A stretch of 64,000 bases of DNA, taken from assembly GCA_036346375.1 (NCBI GenBank), contig JAYEVE010000525.1, positions 36,001 to 100,000 on the forward strand, in the 5' to 3' direction. The notes beneath the pieces are model-generated. The model was not told the DNA's origin. It ran no database searches and saw nothing but the letters and a program-made list of their open reading frames with translations. This stretch comes from Guadua angustifolia. Lineage: Eukaryota > Streptophyta > Magnoliopsida > Poales > Poaceae. Positions within the stretch are counted from its first letter, which is position 1, and each line of letters begins with the position of its first letter. This document shows positions 1-10,821 of the stretch, one piece after another. Position numbers and translations under genes: made by a program.

Positions 1-485
1 TGTGTGGCAAATTATGGCAAAAAAAAATTGCCATGAACCAAACAGCCTATTAGCCTTTCAAGGCATACAGCTGGTACATTGAAATATCAAGGGTGTTGTT
101 CAGGTTGAGTGCTCAATTTTTATAAATTGAATAATCATGAATATAAACTGCTCCTTGCCCTGTGGGTCAATGGTGTTCCTAACTTGTCTGTATTAACACC
201 TTTATAACAGTTTTGAATTTGCAAGGAAGATCTTCAGGACGGCTCGTAACCCTCCGTTGTCTTTTCCAAAACTAAATCGAATAATTATTTACAGATGTGC
301 TGTGCCATACCTCCTAGAATTGGTTGTGGTATCATCACTGATAGCCAAACAGCTATATTTCTCTGCTACTTAAGGGAGGAGTTACGTCGATCTGCCCCTA
401 CCTACCCTCACAAACTTTTAGTGCCGATGTGTGGGCCTCTCTTAATCACGCTTGATCGTTGCTCAACTCTTCGCACCTTGCGCGG
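1..485. other. Intergenic, nothing recognised
   Basis: AT-rich sequence with no ORF of convincing composition. The short open frames near 295-537 run into the adjacent transposon and show no known motif. Confidence 0.5.
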
Positions 486-875
486 CAGGGTTAACAAAAT
501 CGTTTTGCACAGGAAAATCGAGGCCTTATCGTATTGATTTATTACAAAAATTGCTAAAAACTGAAGAGTTTTGAAATCAAACGGTTTGGGAAAAAAAATC
601 GAAAATTGATCGGTTTTCTCAAAAAATCGGTCAATTTTCATCAAAAATAAATCGATTTTCAACGAAAATCAACTGGCGAATTGAATTTTTCTTGTGGCCG
701 ATTTTTTGAGCGATTTTCGATGAAATTCACTTGATTTTCACCGATTTTCGACCGGTTTTAGTGACATAAATTTTTCTAAATTTTTGGATTTAACCGATTT
801 ACCGATCGGTTTAAGATTTTGAATCGGCTCCATACGATCAATTTTCACGATTTTCGATCGACTTTGTTAACCCTG
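486..875. mobile_element. Small hAT-like inverted-repeat element
   Basis: The two ends are inverted copies of CAGGGTTAACAAA followed by (A/G)TCG, about 17 bp with one mismatch. The interior is built of short repeats of the type AAAATCGATTTTC and is non-coding. CAGGG/CCCTG ends are typical of the hAT superfamily. The flanking 8-mers (TTGCGCGG and CAACCGTA) do not match, so the target duplication is lost or the superfamily call is wrong. Confidence 0.55.
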
Positions 876-1599
876 CAACCGTAAACCCCATTTTCTGGTA
901 GAAATTCCTGATCTACAGGTAACCACCTACTCGTGTTTATTTATACTCTTGTACGAGGCATTAACCACTTGAATTACAACTAGAAAAACTTAGCTAGAGT
1001 TGCAAAAGCATGAGAATTATATTGAAAAATATCAGTATGAAAAATCACAAGCAACATATAAATTATAATATCCACAAGATCAGTCAGCTGCATTCATGGC
1101 TTGAATTATAGAAGGGCAAGCGCATTATAGGCATGACCCGCATGAGACTCTTCCAGTGCCTGCATTAACTCCAAAAGACTAGAATTGCTATAAATACCGT
1201 TGAAGGCATAGAATGATTCTATGTGTTGGTAGCTCTGCTTGTTATAGCTCTGAGAGAAAATGAAAAAAAAAACTGATTTGCAAAGAGGCATGATTGGATC
1301 AAGTTTCAAAAATGTGTTTCGATCAAATCAATTGGTCGTGTGTTTTTGTCGATTTCTTATATATAATCTAAAGGATTATTATGTTCCGATAAATATTTAT
1401 GACCGTATTCGTTTCAATTTGTATTCTCTCCAAATATAGTATATTGTTCACACTTGTATTCATATTCAGATTATTCGTATTCGAGAAAAAAATATAAAAA
1501 CAAACATGTAAAGTATTTATTCGATTCATTTTTATCCCTGTCCAGCTGTCCTAGATGCAGTTGCCACCGGATTGCTCGCCGCTAGAGACTAAATGGGTT
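876..1599. other. Intergenic, AT-rich
   Basis: No gene is supported. Around 1385-1545 there is a TATTCGTATTC-rich stretch similar in style to sequence at 43.4-43.6 kb and 53.1-53.2 kb, probably the remnant of an old DNA transposon. Confidence 0.4.
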
Positions 1600-2040
1600 G
1601 TGCCAACCAGACCGGCCTGCAGCCCAATACTATAGGCATGGCCCATGCATAACACAGCCCGAATATGAATGAGCCATACTTGGGCCGTTGCCTCGGTCCA
1701 TCGGGCTGACATGGCACGATTCGTTTAGTTTTTCTAATTTATATAGATTTTAAAAAAATTCTATATTTCTTTGAGTTTTGCTAATTATTCTAGATTATTT
1801 TCAAAAAAATTTATATTTTTTCAAACTTTTACGATTTTCTATTTTTTGAATTTTTCTGATTTTTTTAAATTTTAGCACTAAATAGGCCGACCTCAGTCCG
1901 GCATGACCCATCAGACTGAGAGCCACCCGGACCGTACATAGGCTGTGGCCTCAGCACTTGAGCCGACACGGCAGATCCATTTAATAACCGGACCTGAACA
2001 AGACGTGCCTAAACCGATCGAACCGTGCCAGACTGCCGGA
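1600..2040. mobile_element. Probable decayed hAT-type element
   Basis: A GC-rich flank with repeated GGCCCAT/GGCACG-like words on both sides of an AT-rich core (1725-1880) is the pattern of the GGCCGTGCCGGG class of grass hAT elements seen more clearly at 2460-3124. Terminal repeats and target duplication could not be fixed, so the ends are approximate. Confidence 0.35.
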
Positions 2041-2049
2041 TCCCCACTG

Positions 2050-3265
2050 GATGACGTGTTCGTCCTCTGCTGCCCGTGTCAGAGTTCCACCTCCTCGTCC
2101 CGGGACTGTGCTCCAACCTCCAAGGGCGCCGTCCACAAGGCCCGCTTCTTGTTCGACGCAATGCTCGGCTCGGGCTTGGCGCCCCCGGCCCGCACCTACA
2201 TGTCGCTCGTGTTCACTGTTCACCTACTGCAAGGCGCGGCTCTCCCTCGAGACCGACGAGGTGTGCCGGCTCATGGTGAAGGAAGGGATGTATCTGGATA
2301 GGGTGCCGTGCTGTGCACGGCGCTCGCCCAGGCGTTCTGCCAGCAGGTGTGGCCGGAGCTGGCGTTCGATGTGTTTGATAGGATGCGGGGGGACGATTTG
2401 GATGCGTATGCTGACGCAACAATGATGGGGAGTTGTTTGAGCATGGGCATGTCGACGACTAGAGGTGGGCGTCGTGCCGGATCGGGCCGGTCCGGCACAG
2501 GCCTATCGTGCTTCGGGTTTAAACCGTGCCGGGCCGTGACGGCCCATCGTGCTCATCGTCTTGGGGCGTATTGGCCAGCCTCGCCTTGCGAGCGAGCCGC
2601 AACCCATTTGCCCTTCGTCGTGCGTCTTGCGGTCGGTCCGACCTATTTATACTATTACTACAAGAGAAAATGATCACGAATTGATTTCTTTCTTTATCCA
2701 TCAGGACTTGCTTTTCTCGGTCGAAACAAAATCCTATTGTGTTTATTCTTCTCGATTTTCTTGATTGAGTTGTTCTTCTAGTCACATACATGCGGTATGC
2801 ATTTACTCATTGATTTGCTCACCCACACATACAACGTATGGATGCATTCCTTCCTTTTCTCGGTCAATCCGTAGTTTTATTCCTTTACTCGCGGTTGCTC
2901 GCCCACACATAACTGCGCAGTGCGTACTGTTTGAGCGTCTTGCGCCCAAGCACGCCTGGTATCGGTCGTGCGGCAGCCCATCGTGCTGATTGGCGCAGGC
3001 GACGCCCGGACAACGTCGTGCGGGCCGATCCGCCCGTTTAGAACAGATACCGTGCGGGCCGGGGTCGTCTTGGTCGGGCGTGCCTCGTACCGGCCCAAAA
3101 TAGCCGGCCCAATGCCCACCTCTATCGACGACCATGGTTGGAAGCTGTACCGGGAGATGGTGGAGAGGGGCATAGAGCCGAGCGCCCGACTTGAGGTGCT
3201 ACAGTCTACACTATTCTGATGGCGTCGCTTTGCAAGGAAGGCAAGTTGGAAGTGCTGGGAGGTTG
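2050..3265 (+). pseudogene. PPR protein pseudogene, split by a hAT insertion
   Basis: Pentatricopeptide-repeat proteins bind organellar RNA through tandem 35-residue helical repeats. Typical PPR phrases appear here in changing frames: KARFLFDAMLGSGLAPPARTY (about 2134-2200), ETDEVCRLMVKEGMYLDRV (about 2250-2300), AFDVFDRM (about 2362-2385), and after the insertion GWKLYREMVERGIEPSARL (about 3137-3192) and MASLCKEGKLEVLGG (about 3219-3263). At least three frame changes plus a 665-bp hAT element at 2460-3124 break it. Removing the element and one duplicated 8-mer rejoins the repeat in register. Only a few repeats survive. About position 3270 the sequence passes directly into an F-box gene 3' part, so the two fragments are physically fused. 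Not expected to make a functional protein. Confidence 0.7.
2460..3124. mobile_element. Non-autonomous hAT element, 665 bp
   Basis: The ends are perfect 11-bp inverted repeats (TAGAGGTGGGC / GCCCACCTCTA). The flanks carry an exact 8-bp target duplication, TCGACGAC, at 2452-2459 and 3125-3132. Both fit the hAT superfamily. The subterminal parts are rich in CCGGGCC/GGCACG words and the centre is AT-rich. No transposase is encoded, so it depended on an element elsewhere. A second copy starts at 63505. It sits inside the PPR pseudogene. Confidence 0.88.
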
Positions 3266-3872
3266 TATTCGTGCGGAATGCGGCGGTGCTCTGCGACCAC
3301 CACGACTGCCACGGCGGCCCCTTCCTCGTGGTCATCGTCGGCACCGACGGTGTCACGTGGCCGTGCGCGTACTCTTCGGAGGCTGGTGCGTGGGGCGCGC
3401 CGACCTCAATTCATCTCGGCGTCCATCCCTACGTCGAGACAAGGCCCAGCCTGCTCACCGGAGACGCACTCAGTTCACCCTTACGCTGGGAAAATAGCAT
3501 CCTGTGGTACGACGTGAGCGGGCGGGGCCTATCGGTGATCCACTCACCTTACGCGTCCGTGGTGGGCATTGTCCTCATGTTGTCAGAGGACGGCGGGCTG
3601 GGGTTCGCCGGCGTGGAGGACGACAGCCTCAACTTGTGTTCGTGGCAAGGGGGCCTGAACAGCATCGCGGGATGGTCGCAACGCAGGGTGGTCATCGAAC
3701 TGGAGAAGCTGTTCCGCGTTACGTTTGCGCCCCCTCGATCTCTCCTGATGTTATTGGCTTCGCAGAGGGTGCCGGCATCATTTTCATGAGCATAGATGCT
3801 GGCGTCTTCGCAATTGAGCTCAAGTCAGGATTTCTACATAAGCTTCTACACTCCAGGTACAACTTTCCTTAG
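3266..3872 (+). pseudogene. F-box gene 3' part (copy A), frameshifted
   Basis: The frame at 3271-3789 reads CDHHDCHGGPFLVVIVGTDG, WCVGAPTS-like and WYDVSGRGLSVI phrases. The end is in another frame (IIFMSIDAGVFAIELKSGFL, about 3780-3840) and runs to CTCCAG followed by GTACAA, a plausible donor splice site at 3857. This matches the C-terminal beta-structured half of the large grass F-box family whose N-terminal copies lie at 6714 and 17510. F-box proteins recruit substrates to SCF ubiquitin ligases, but here the F-box itself is missing and replaced by PPR sequence. At least one frameshift near 3680-3780. Closely related to copy C at 14985-15303, which has the same CDHRDCHGGPFLV segment. Confidence 0.65.
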
Positions 3873-6439
3873 ATGTTATTTGTAATTTGTGAATATTCAG
3901 GCTGTAAGCATCATTTCAGGTTACGTTAAAAAAAGCATTATCTCAGGAAGCGACATAGAAGTATGGCCGATGACTTCTGTGCCCAAGAACAAAGAGTGTG
4001 AAAGAGGAATTTTTGCAATCTCATATAAAACCTTGTCACCCTTGAAATTATAAAGCATTATGTCAAGGACCTAAGAATTTATTCATCTATTTCATTGTTA
4101 TCCCTTTGTGGTCAATCTGAATTACACATCCCAAACCCAATTCGGTAGATCTTCAAAATTTACATACGTTGTATGGGTAAGTTTAGCTATAAGCCTATAA
4201 CATGGTTATAAGTTTTATGCATTGTTCTTTTCAGATCCTGCTAAGGGCAGATTGGCACCACCGGCGAAGACGCAGTGGTCCATCAATTAACTTGAGCCTG
4301 ACTTTTTTGTCTTCAGTTGGTAGTCGAAGTAAGAAACGATCCAGTCAACATAATCAATTAGCATGTTTCTTCCTGTTGAATTGTTGGTGATTCTGAGCTG
4401 AGATCTATGTTTCAGATTAACATTTCAGCTTATTTGGACTTGATGTATGCTTACATTTTGTTGAAAAAATGGTTTCCTGCTTGACAAACCAACTTGGTAC
4501 TGATATATTGAATCTGTCATTTTTTTCCCCTGAAATGAATCTGTGTGTTCAGTTTCAGTTTCCTTTCTTGAGCAATGTTGACCCAAGTAGTATTTTTAAA
4601 ATTTTCAGTCCTACACTTCGGACTGAAATGTTAAGGTTATGGTTCAGTTTGTTTGCACATGGTTGGTCAAATAGTTAATAAACTGAAGAATGTCTTTAAC
4701 AAAGTGGAAACTGGAGATGCAAATCTTTAACTGGAAACATTTTTAAAAAAAAAAATGTCTGCATGACTACATAAGGTAAGAGCTTGAAATTCATGCCATG
4801 CATTCAAAATGCCATTCAGTTCATGGGTTACCATTCTTATTAACTGCAGCAATAACCAATCCTACACCAAAATATGAAGATTAGCCTGCCATGAGGAACT
4901 TCATAACATTAGTTTCATCATTTGAAGTCATTATATCATGGATTTATGATTACTGCAAGTCTACAATAGAGTAAGAATAGACATCAGAGCATTTTGCCAT
5001 GTAGATTAATTCTGAAGCATCAGGAAGAACGGGTAGGAAGAATTGAGAAGTTTCTTGGTAGCAGATGCACCTAATGCGATATGTAATTTTCAGTCTTTTC
5101 TAAACATTGATGATTAGGTTCAGTTCTTTTCTGTAGCTAGACAGTTATTATCTGTTGTTGCTGGAGCAATACGTGTATGCTTGTTTTTTTAAGCTTGACA
5201 TAACTACGGGTGATTATAGGCACCCATATTTAGGGCTGCAGCTGAGCCATGCTATATTAGGATTATGCTTCAGGCCATGATGTACAGTGAGAATTTCAGT
5301 TGGGCAGTTTAAGCGCGAGTCATCATGGTCGCTCGAGTTTGGCAATTGGGCTATTTAAGAAAAGAGTTAGACAACATGGTCAATTAATTTGCCTCCTCTG
5401 GTTGACTTGTTTGTGATCGTGGCCTGAGTTCTATGTGTCAGGTATACATTTCTGCCCTTTTGTTCAGTAAATGCTTGCTTCATAATTGGCATGCCCACCT
5501 GGAATTGATATAATGAATTTGCCTCTTGTATTTACCTGAAAAATAAATATGTGTGGTTGAGTGTCAGTATCATTCCTCGAACCAGGTTTGCCCACATAGT
5601 AGTTTCAGCATTTCCATGCATACACTTGGAACTGAAAGTATTGAGATTATGGTTAGGTTTGAGTGCATCGAGTTACTCCTACTTAATTTTTTGTTTTGGC
5701 TCAACTTTTGCAGGCTTGAAATTTGCTGTATATTACTAGGACATTATTAATCTTCTATCATGAACTTATTGTCATTTGATGTCGCTGTATCATTGGCGTT
5801 AGTATTACTGCACATTGGCACTTCGTCTTGTAGAGAATTTCTGAGGCACGAGGAAGAGCAACCAGGAAGAGTAGAAGTTCCTGTGGTACAGCTACAAATA
5901 CACCAACTGGACATGCAGTTTTCCCCCTAAAAAAACGTTGGTGAATATGCATTTTGCTGAGTAACTTGTTGGGTATCCGTAAATCTGCTAGTGTTTCGGT
6001 CAGTGTCACTTGCACAGGAGTCAGAATCCGACTCAGATTTGAATGTCTGATTCGATAATTTTTTTTGAACACGGGAAATGCTTCTTGAAATCAAACATGG
6101 GTGTAAGAATTTGACTCGGATTTCACGTGTATGTTTCGGTATAATTTTTGGACACAGGTGTGCAAGTAACACTAGTTTCAGTTACCTGGTGATTGTAGCT
6201 CTAGGCAGTAAGTAGTCTTTTCTTATTTTGATGATAAGACGACAGTTTGAGAAAAGGTTATTTGCAGGGCTCTTTTACGATTGGACCATCTATTATTTTT
6301 GATTCAATGAATCAGATTAGCTAGTATTTTTTGTACTTCCTTCAGCAGTATAGTAGTAATAATAATATTAATAAACCAATAATTATATTTGATTTCTATT
6401 ATCCTACATACTACTTGTATAATGTACCATAAAGTTTCT
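3873..6439 (+). repeat. F-box-family intron/3' flank blocks, repeated in window
   Basis: No intact exon, but this non-coding stretch is paralogous to other parts of the window. The TTTTCAGAT...CTA(A/G)(G/C)GGCAGATTG block at about 4230 recurs near 16798 and 19008. The CTTGGAACTGAAA-type block at about 4616 and 5627 recurs at 7361, 17176 and 19126. The GCCATGTAGATTAATTCTGA block at 4998-5017 recurs at 8073. These are introns and flanks of duplicated F-box genes and serve as unfilled reference sites for insertions elsewhere. Confidence 0.6.
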
Positions 6440-6860
6440 CAAATCGTAATCAGTTGAAGTGGGTCTGATGAATTGAACATGCAACATTCATTTCGTCTGG
6501 AAATCTGCAGCAGTGTAGCATTGTTGACTACAAGGAGTTCGTTAGGAAGCCATACTCTCACTGCCTCCTGGGTCCCAGCTGTCGGAGACTTCCGTCGAGC
6601 TGGTTGAATCGAACCAAGTAGCAGCAAGGAGGCGAGTCCGACCATCCGTCGTCCTCATCTCTCTCGCCGGCGGACAAGCCGACACCACCCGAGCGAAGCA
6701 AGCAGCGCGATCGATGGCGATGCAGCCTTCGCCGCGGCAAAGCCGTCGCCACTCGCCGCCGGAGCTGTTCGACGATCTCATCGCCGAGATCCTGGTCGGC
6801 CTCCCGCCGGACAACCCCGCGCTTCTCCCTCGTCTGCAAGCCCTGGCGCCGCCCCTCACC
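6440..6860 (+). repeat. Segmental duplication, partner at 17254-17670
   Basis: About 420 bp including presumed promoter, leader and the start of an F-box reading frame is closely repeated at 17254-17670, with near-identical runs such as GGAGTTCGTTAGGAAGCCAT and GATCGATGGCGATGCAGCC. The homology continues through the ATG into the F-box. It stops at different points in the two copies. Confidence 0.8.
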
Positions 6861-7132
6861 GACCCCGCCTTCTTCCCCAGCTTCCGCGCGTTCCGGCAAC
6901 TGCCCCCCATGCTGGGCTTCTTCCGCAACGCCAACGAAGGCGACGGCCGCCTCGCCACCTTCGTCCCCAGCTCCGCCTTCCGCCCGCCCGATCCTGACCA
7001 TCCCGGCTGGCTTGCGCTCGACTTCCGCCACAGCCGCGTCCTCTTCGAAACTATGGAGTGTGAACTAGCACCTATGGACCTCATCGTCTGGGACCCCATC
7101 ACGGACGAGCAGTGGGGATTGCCCACTATGGA
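6714..7132 (+). pseudogene. F-box gene 5' exon (copy B), disabled
   Basis: The frame opens with MAMQPSPRQSRRHSPPEL and reads FDDLIAEILVGLPPDNPALL, the first helices of an F-box. The next expected core, SLVCKPWRR, is present in the DNA at about 6827-6855 but in another frame, while LTDPAFF after it is back in the original frame. Two compensating indels therefore scramble the middle of the F-box. Downstream the frame continues PPMLGFFRNANEGDG, DLIVWDPITDEQW, as in the family, and ends at ATGGA followed by GTATGT, a good donor site. No matching second exon is found before the Helitron at 7376. The same upstream shift is present in copy D, so it probably predates the duplication. Confidence 0.65.
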
Positions 7133-7375
7133 GTATGTTATGCATCATGTTTACATTTCGGCTTATCTGAGTAAATGCTCTTTTCATGCTTGCCAAGCCC
7201 ATTTGGAATTGATATACTGAATCTTTCCTATTCTTTTGTGAAAATGAATCTTTGTGGTTCAGTTTCAGTGTCATTTCTAATGTTTGCCCAAGTTGTACTT
7301 TCAGCATTATCTGGCAGACTGGCATACTGTTTCATTTCTTTTCTAAGGTTTTGTGGCGTGCACTTGGAACGGAAA

Positions 7376-7565
7376 TCTCTACTATATAAAGTAAGAGTTT
7401 CTTCACGTCACTTCATCAAAATCATCTATATTTGCCACTGCTATTTAATTACTCACTTTTACCGCTGCTCTTTAATTACCCACTTTGGTCACTGTTAGTG
7501 CTCTTTGCAAATAAACTTTTTATCGCAAATTGAGTTTCTGTTGCAACGTACGGACACATGACTAG
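7376..7565 (+). mobile_element. Small non-autonomous Helitron, 190 bp
   Basis: Starts TCTCTACTATATAAAG, preceded by A, and ends ACATGACTAG, followed by T. These are the 5'-TC...CTRR-3' ends and the A|T insertion site of Helitrons, with no target duplication. Deleting it joins GGAAA to TATTGAAATTATGG, which agrees with the uninterrupted paralogues at about 5630 (GAAAGTATTGAGATTATGG) and 17180 (GAAAATATTAAAGTTACGG). A rolling-circle replicase would have been supplied in trans. Confidence 0.82.
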
Positions 7566-7708
7566 TATTGAAATTATGGTTAAGTTTGAGTAACCAGTAC
7601 TCAAGTAGGGAATAAACTTTTGGGATTCTTGAACAAGCATGGAAACTGAAAACTTGAACTAAAAAAGTTGAGGAATAAAAATATATGAACAGCGTCAGCT
7701 CTCTGAGC
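7566..7708. other. F-box-family flank
   Basis: Continuation of the F-box intron-like repeat after the Helitron. No gene. Confidence 0.4.
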
Positions 7709-7892
7709 CAGGGATTTAAATTTCGGAAATTTCGGCCCAAAGCGAAAGGGCGAAATTTCAAATTTCGGTGTTTTTTGTTTGAATTTTGTTTGTTTTTGTT
7801 TGAATTTGACCGAAATTTCGCCGGATTTCCCGAAATTTCGGCCGTTTCGGTGGGAGCCGATATTTGCATCAAACCGAGAGAAAAAAACCCTG
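7709..7892. mobile_element. hAT MITE, 184 bp
   Basis: Ends CAGGG and CCCTG, flanked by an exact 8-bp duplication CTCTGAGC (7701-7708 and 7893-7900), the hAT signature. The interior consists of repeated AAATTTCGG/CCGAAATTT palindromes and has no coding capacity. It resembles the element at 486-875 in terminal motif and in its internal short-palindrome composition. Confidence 0.85.
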
Positions 7893-8095
7893 CTCTGAGC
7901 TGCACGACTGCATCAAGACGAGAGTTTAAGAATTGACTGTGCAAACACCAAAATTTCAAGATTAGCCTGCCAAAAGGAACTCTCTGGCAGTATCTCGTCA
8001 TATTTGAAGCCACTGTATCATTGCTAATACACTGGATAGCCGGAGTAAGAATAGCATTAACATCAGAATAGTTGCCATGTAAAGAATTCTGAATC

Positions 8096-8340
8096 TTATC
8101 CTTCTGCTCGGGCGGTCTTGGTGGCGGTGCTCAATTTGTTGTAGCCTTCGGTGTTCTTTGGCTGTGCAGGTGGTTTGAGGTGCGGTGAGGTGTTCTTAGG
8201 TGTTGGTGACTTGGTGTGTAGTTTTCTGTTAGAGTTTGCGAGGTGTTTCTTTTCCGGCTGCTGTTTGTATTCTCTTCTCTCTGTAGATTCTCTGGTAATA
8301 GAATGAAGCATAACCCCTACCCTTGTTCCCCCCAAAAAAA
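8096..8340 (+). mobile_element. 5'-truncated LINE 3' tail with poly(A)
   Basis: A 245-bp insertion ends in GGTAATAGAATGAAGC... and a run of A. It is bounded by an 11-bp duplication AATTCTGAATC (8085-8095 and 8341-8351). The paralogous unfilled site at about 4998-5060 reads continuously (GCCATGTAGATTAATTCTGA, then GCATCAGGAAGAACGG and GAATTGAGAAGTTTC), confirming the insertion. Layout and tail resemble the end of the large LINE at 38193. No coding sequence remains. Confidence 0.75.
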
Positions 8341-8351
8341 AATTCTGAATC

Positions 8352-9412
8352 ATCAGGGAGAATTGAGAAGTTTCTATGGCAAACACATCCGAATCATGAA
8401 CAATGAGCACGCTTAACTATTTTAGAGCTCTAATCTGTAACTTAAAATGCTGAAAAATTACCATGTTTCAAGGTTGTCAGTAACGGATTTGCCCAACTCA
8501 ACATGCGCTTTCCTAAGAAGCGTCGACAAGTAGGTTCAGCTATTATTTTCTGTTGCTGAATCAACACATATCTGGCAATCTGCTTGGTTTTTTTCTGTAA
8601 CTATTGGTGTATCATATTACCATGGTATGATCAACATACATTTTGTGAATTGAAATCAGTTAAAGTGGGTTGGGCAAATGAGCATACGTAGTACCTCCGT
8701 CGAGAAATTGAAGACCGAGCCTCCAAAAATCTGGGTGTGTGCTTTGTATCTTTTTTCTCATCGATCATGCTAAGTAATAAAACTAGAGGCAATTTCTTAT
8801 ATACCACTAAAAGTTTGTCTTATATATTATATGTCACTCGTTATTTTACTGATGTGTAAGTCCTGACCCCACATGTTAACTAGAATTTCCCAAATTCCAA
8901 TGGCATGTAAGGAATCTTTTTATATACTAATTGGAGGTCCTCTAAAAGCCCTCACATTAATAAGAAAATGTTAGAAATTCTCACGTTAATCTAAAAAAAG
9001 AAAAATTGCTAGAAAATCCCACATTATTCTTAAAAAAAGAAAATCTTGGTCATCCAATCTCCTTAATCATTTTTATCCATAGCTTAAATCATTCATGGCC
9101 ATGATTCATACATGTATAAATGTAGGAGTCCACAGCAAGTAAGAAAAGGTGAGTCTGGGTAGTACTTTTCTATGCATGGCTATAGGTATCCGATTAAGAA
9201 AAAGAAAAAAAACTAACATGCCTTATATGAGCTTGGCACGTTAAAACTAAAGACGAAAAAAGAAGCAACAAACTGAAGCATGCATATACCATACACAAAA
9301 AACTGAATCTGTTCAAGTTGAAATTTTAGCCAAACTATACAGCACGTAATCACAGATGGAATTCAAGCTTCACTACTTTAGGCATTGGCTAACACAAGAG
9401 TGTCTACACTAA
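8352..9412. other. Intergenic, AT-rich
   Basis: No gene recognised. Around 8790-8880 a TATACCACTAAAAGTTTGT-like stretch resembles one at about 10310-10440, suggesting fragments of one repeat family. Confidence 0.4.
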
Positions 9413-10032
9413 TAAAATTAAATAAATTTAAAAAATGAGTCGTAGATTGTGAATACGGCCAAAATTTCAAATCATCTCACTTTTACTTTTTTTTTATGTT
9501 TGTAGATTGTGAATGGTATTGTGTTTGAAGGGGTCATCCAACTAAATAAAAAGTTTAAATATTGCATAGTGTTATCTTGGATCATGTAAGCCCATAGTAC
9601 TAAGACTACAGAAATAAAATTTAATATATTTAGAACAAGTTGAAGGTTATGTCTTCAATATGGAAAGATGGAATAAAATAATAATACAAAGATTACTCCT
9701 ACTTCAATCTGATGACTAACATGAAAGGCCAAAGGCTAATTTCATATGCAGAAGTCATGATTTTGTCCTGTTCGCACCTCACTAAAAAAAATATATATGC
9801 TTTCCTTTTTCTTACCTTTCCTTCCAAACACTATGTAATATGTGTTTTGCCCGTTTGATGTCAAAAGAGGTTTTAAATTTCAAATTTCATTGAGAATCAA
9901 TGTCTACATTCAAATTTTGAAGCAATTGAAATTCTAAGTTAAAAATTAGTGTTGATTATATTAAATATGAAAATAAATTAAAATAAGACTCGAAAACAAG
10001 TAGCATGTGCGGATGCACGGGTTAATGACTAG
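9413..10032 (+). mobile_element. Non-autonomous Helitron-like element, 620 bp
   Basis: Begins TCTACACTAATAAAATT and ends GTGCGGATGCACGGGTTAATGACTAG, followed by T, with a short GTGC/GCAC hairpin just before the CTAG end; these are Helitron features. The base before the start is G rather than A, so the insertion-site rule is only half met. AT-rich interior, no helicase or Rep motif. Confidence 0.6.
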
Positions 10033-10033
10033 T

Positions 10034-10233
10034 TTGACTACTTATTTGTATTATAATATATTTATAAAACCCTATAAAATTATAATATTATGAAAATATT
10101 TTTTGAGACAAATCTACAAATATGGTTTTCATGTATCCAATTTAAATATTTTAAAAAATATTGAACGTTAAAATTTTGAAAGCTTGACTGTTTCTATGCA
10201 CAACCTGACAACTATTTATGACCAGAGGAAGCA
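10034..10233 (-). mobile_element. Decayed Stowaway-like MITE
   Basis: The core (ATTATAATATTAT, GAGACAAATCTACAAATA, CATGTATCCAATTTAAATA) is the reverse complement of the core of the Stowaway-like element at 43774-44025. The right end CTATTTATGACCAGAGGAAG resembles a mutated Stowaway terminus next to TA. Tc1/mariner-derived, non-coding. Confidence 0.6.
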
Positions 10234-10821
10234 GTAGCATAGTTTTTAATTTTTGCATTTGCAAAGCGTGCCTCCAAACTCCCAAATGGAGACTTGAAAA
10301 ATAGAGGCTGTGCCACTAAAAAATTCGTTTTGTAGCATTAAAAAATCACCACTTTTGTTAAATACCAATGAGTTGTCCTAGTTCACTTTAATACCACCAA
10401 AAACTTCGTCCGTTCCATTATTTACCACTGAGCAATCACGGAATGCACGATCTGGTGGTAAGTTCACCTGCAAATCCTGCGAGAAGCATCTCCTTTATGG
10501 CTAAGATGGTGTGACAAATTCAGATTTCAAGGACACATGGCCATGTAATATTTAAGCCTTTCTGCTTTCTGGTACTTAATTGAGTGTTGGCTAGATGACT
10601 TGAACGGCTGAACTGAAAAAACGAAGAGAAAACCATTGACGAGCACTTATAATTAATATAGCTTATGAAAATTTGTCTCAACGTCATGCATTATTCTGCT
10701 AGTCAACACATGGAGTTTTACATATAAGAAAATAGTAGTACAGTTGTTCAACTGTGATCCAACACCCTATCAAAGAGCCAAAAACTTGTAATCTAACATA
10801 TGATCCGATATAGTGACAAAA
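10234..10821. other. Intergenic / 3' flank of the NB-ARC gene
   Basis: No gene. Contains the second copy of the ACCACTAAAAA-type repeat (10310-10440), and probably the 3' untranslated region of the minus-strand gene that follows. Confidence 0.4.

Noticed and set aside
478..883. 8-bp target duplication around the CAGGGTTAAC element
   Set aside because: TTGCGCGG and CAACCGTA do not match in any small offset.
6542..7126. 194-residue minus-strand frame over the F-box copy B
   Set aside because: Arg/Ser/Gly-rich antisense of a GC-rich coding region, with no domain; a shadow of the F-box frame.
7495..8013. 172-residue minus-strand frame
   Set aside because: Runs across a Helitron end, an intron-like repeat and a hAT MITE; composition fits chance.
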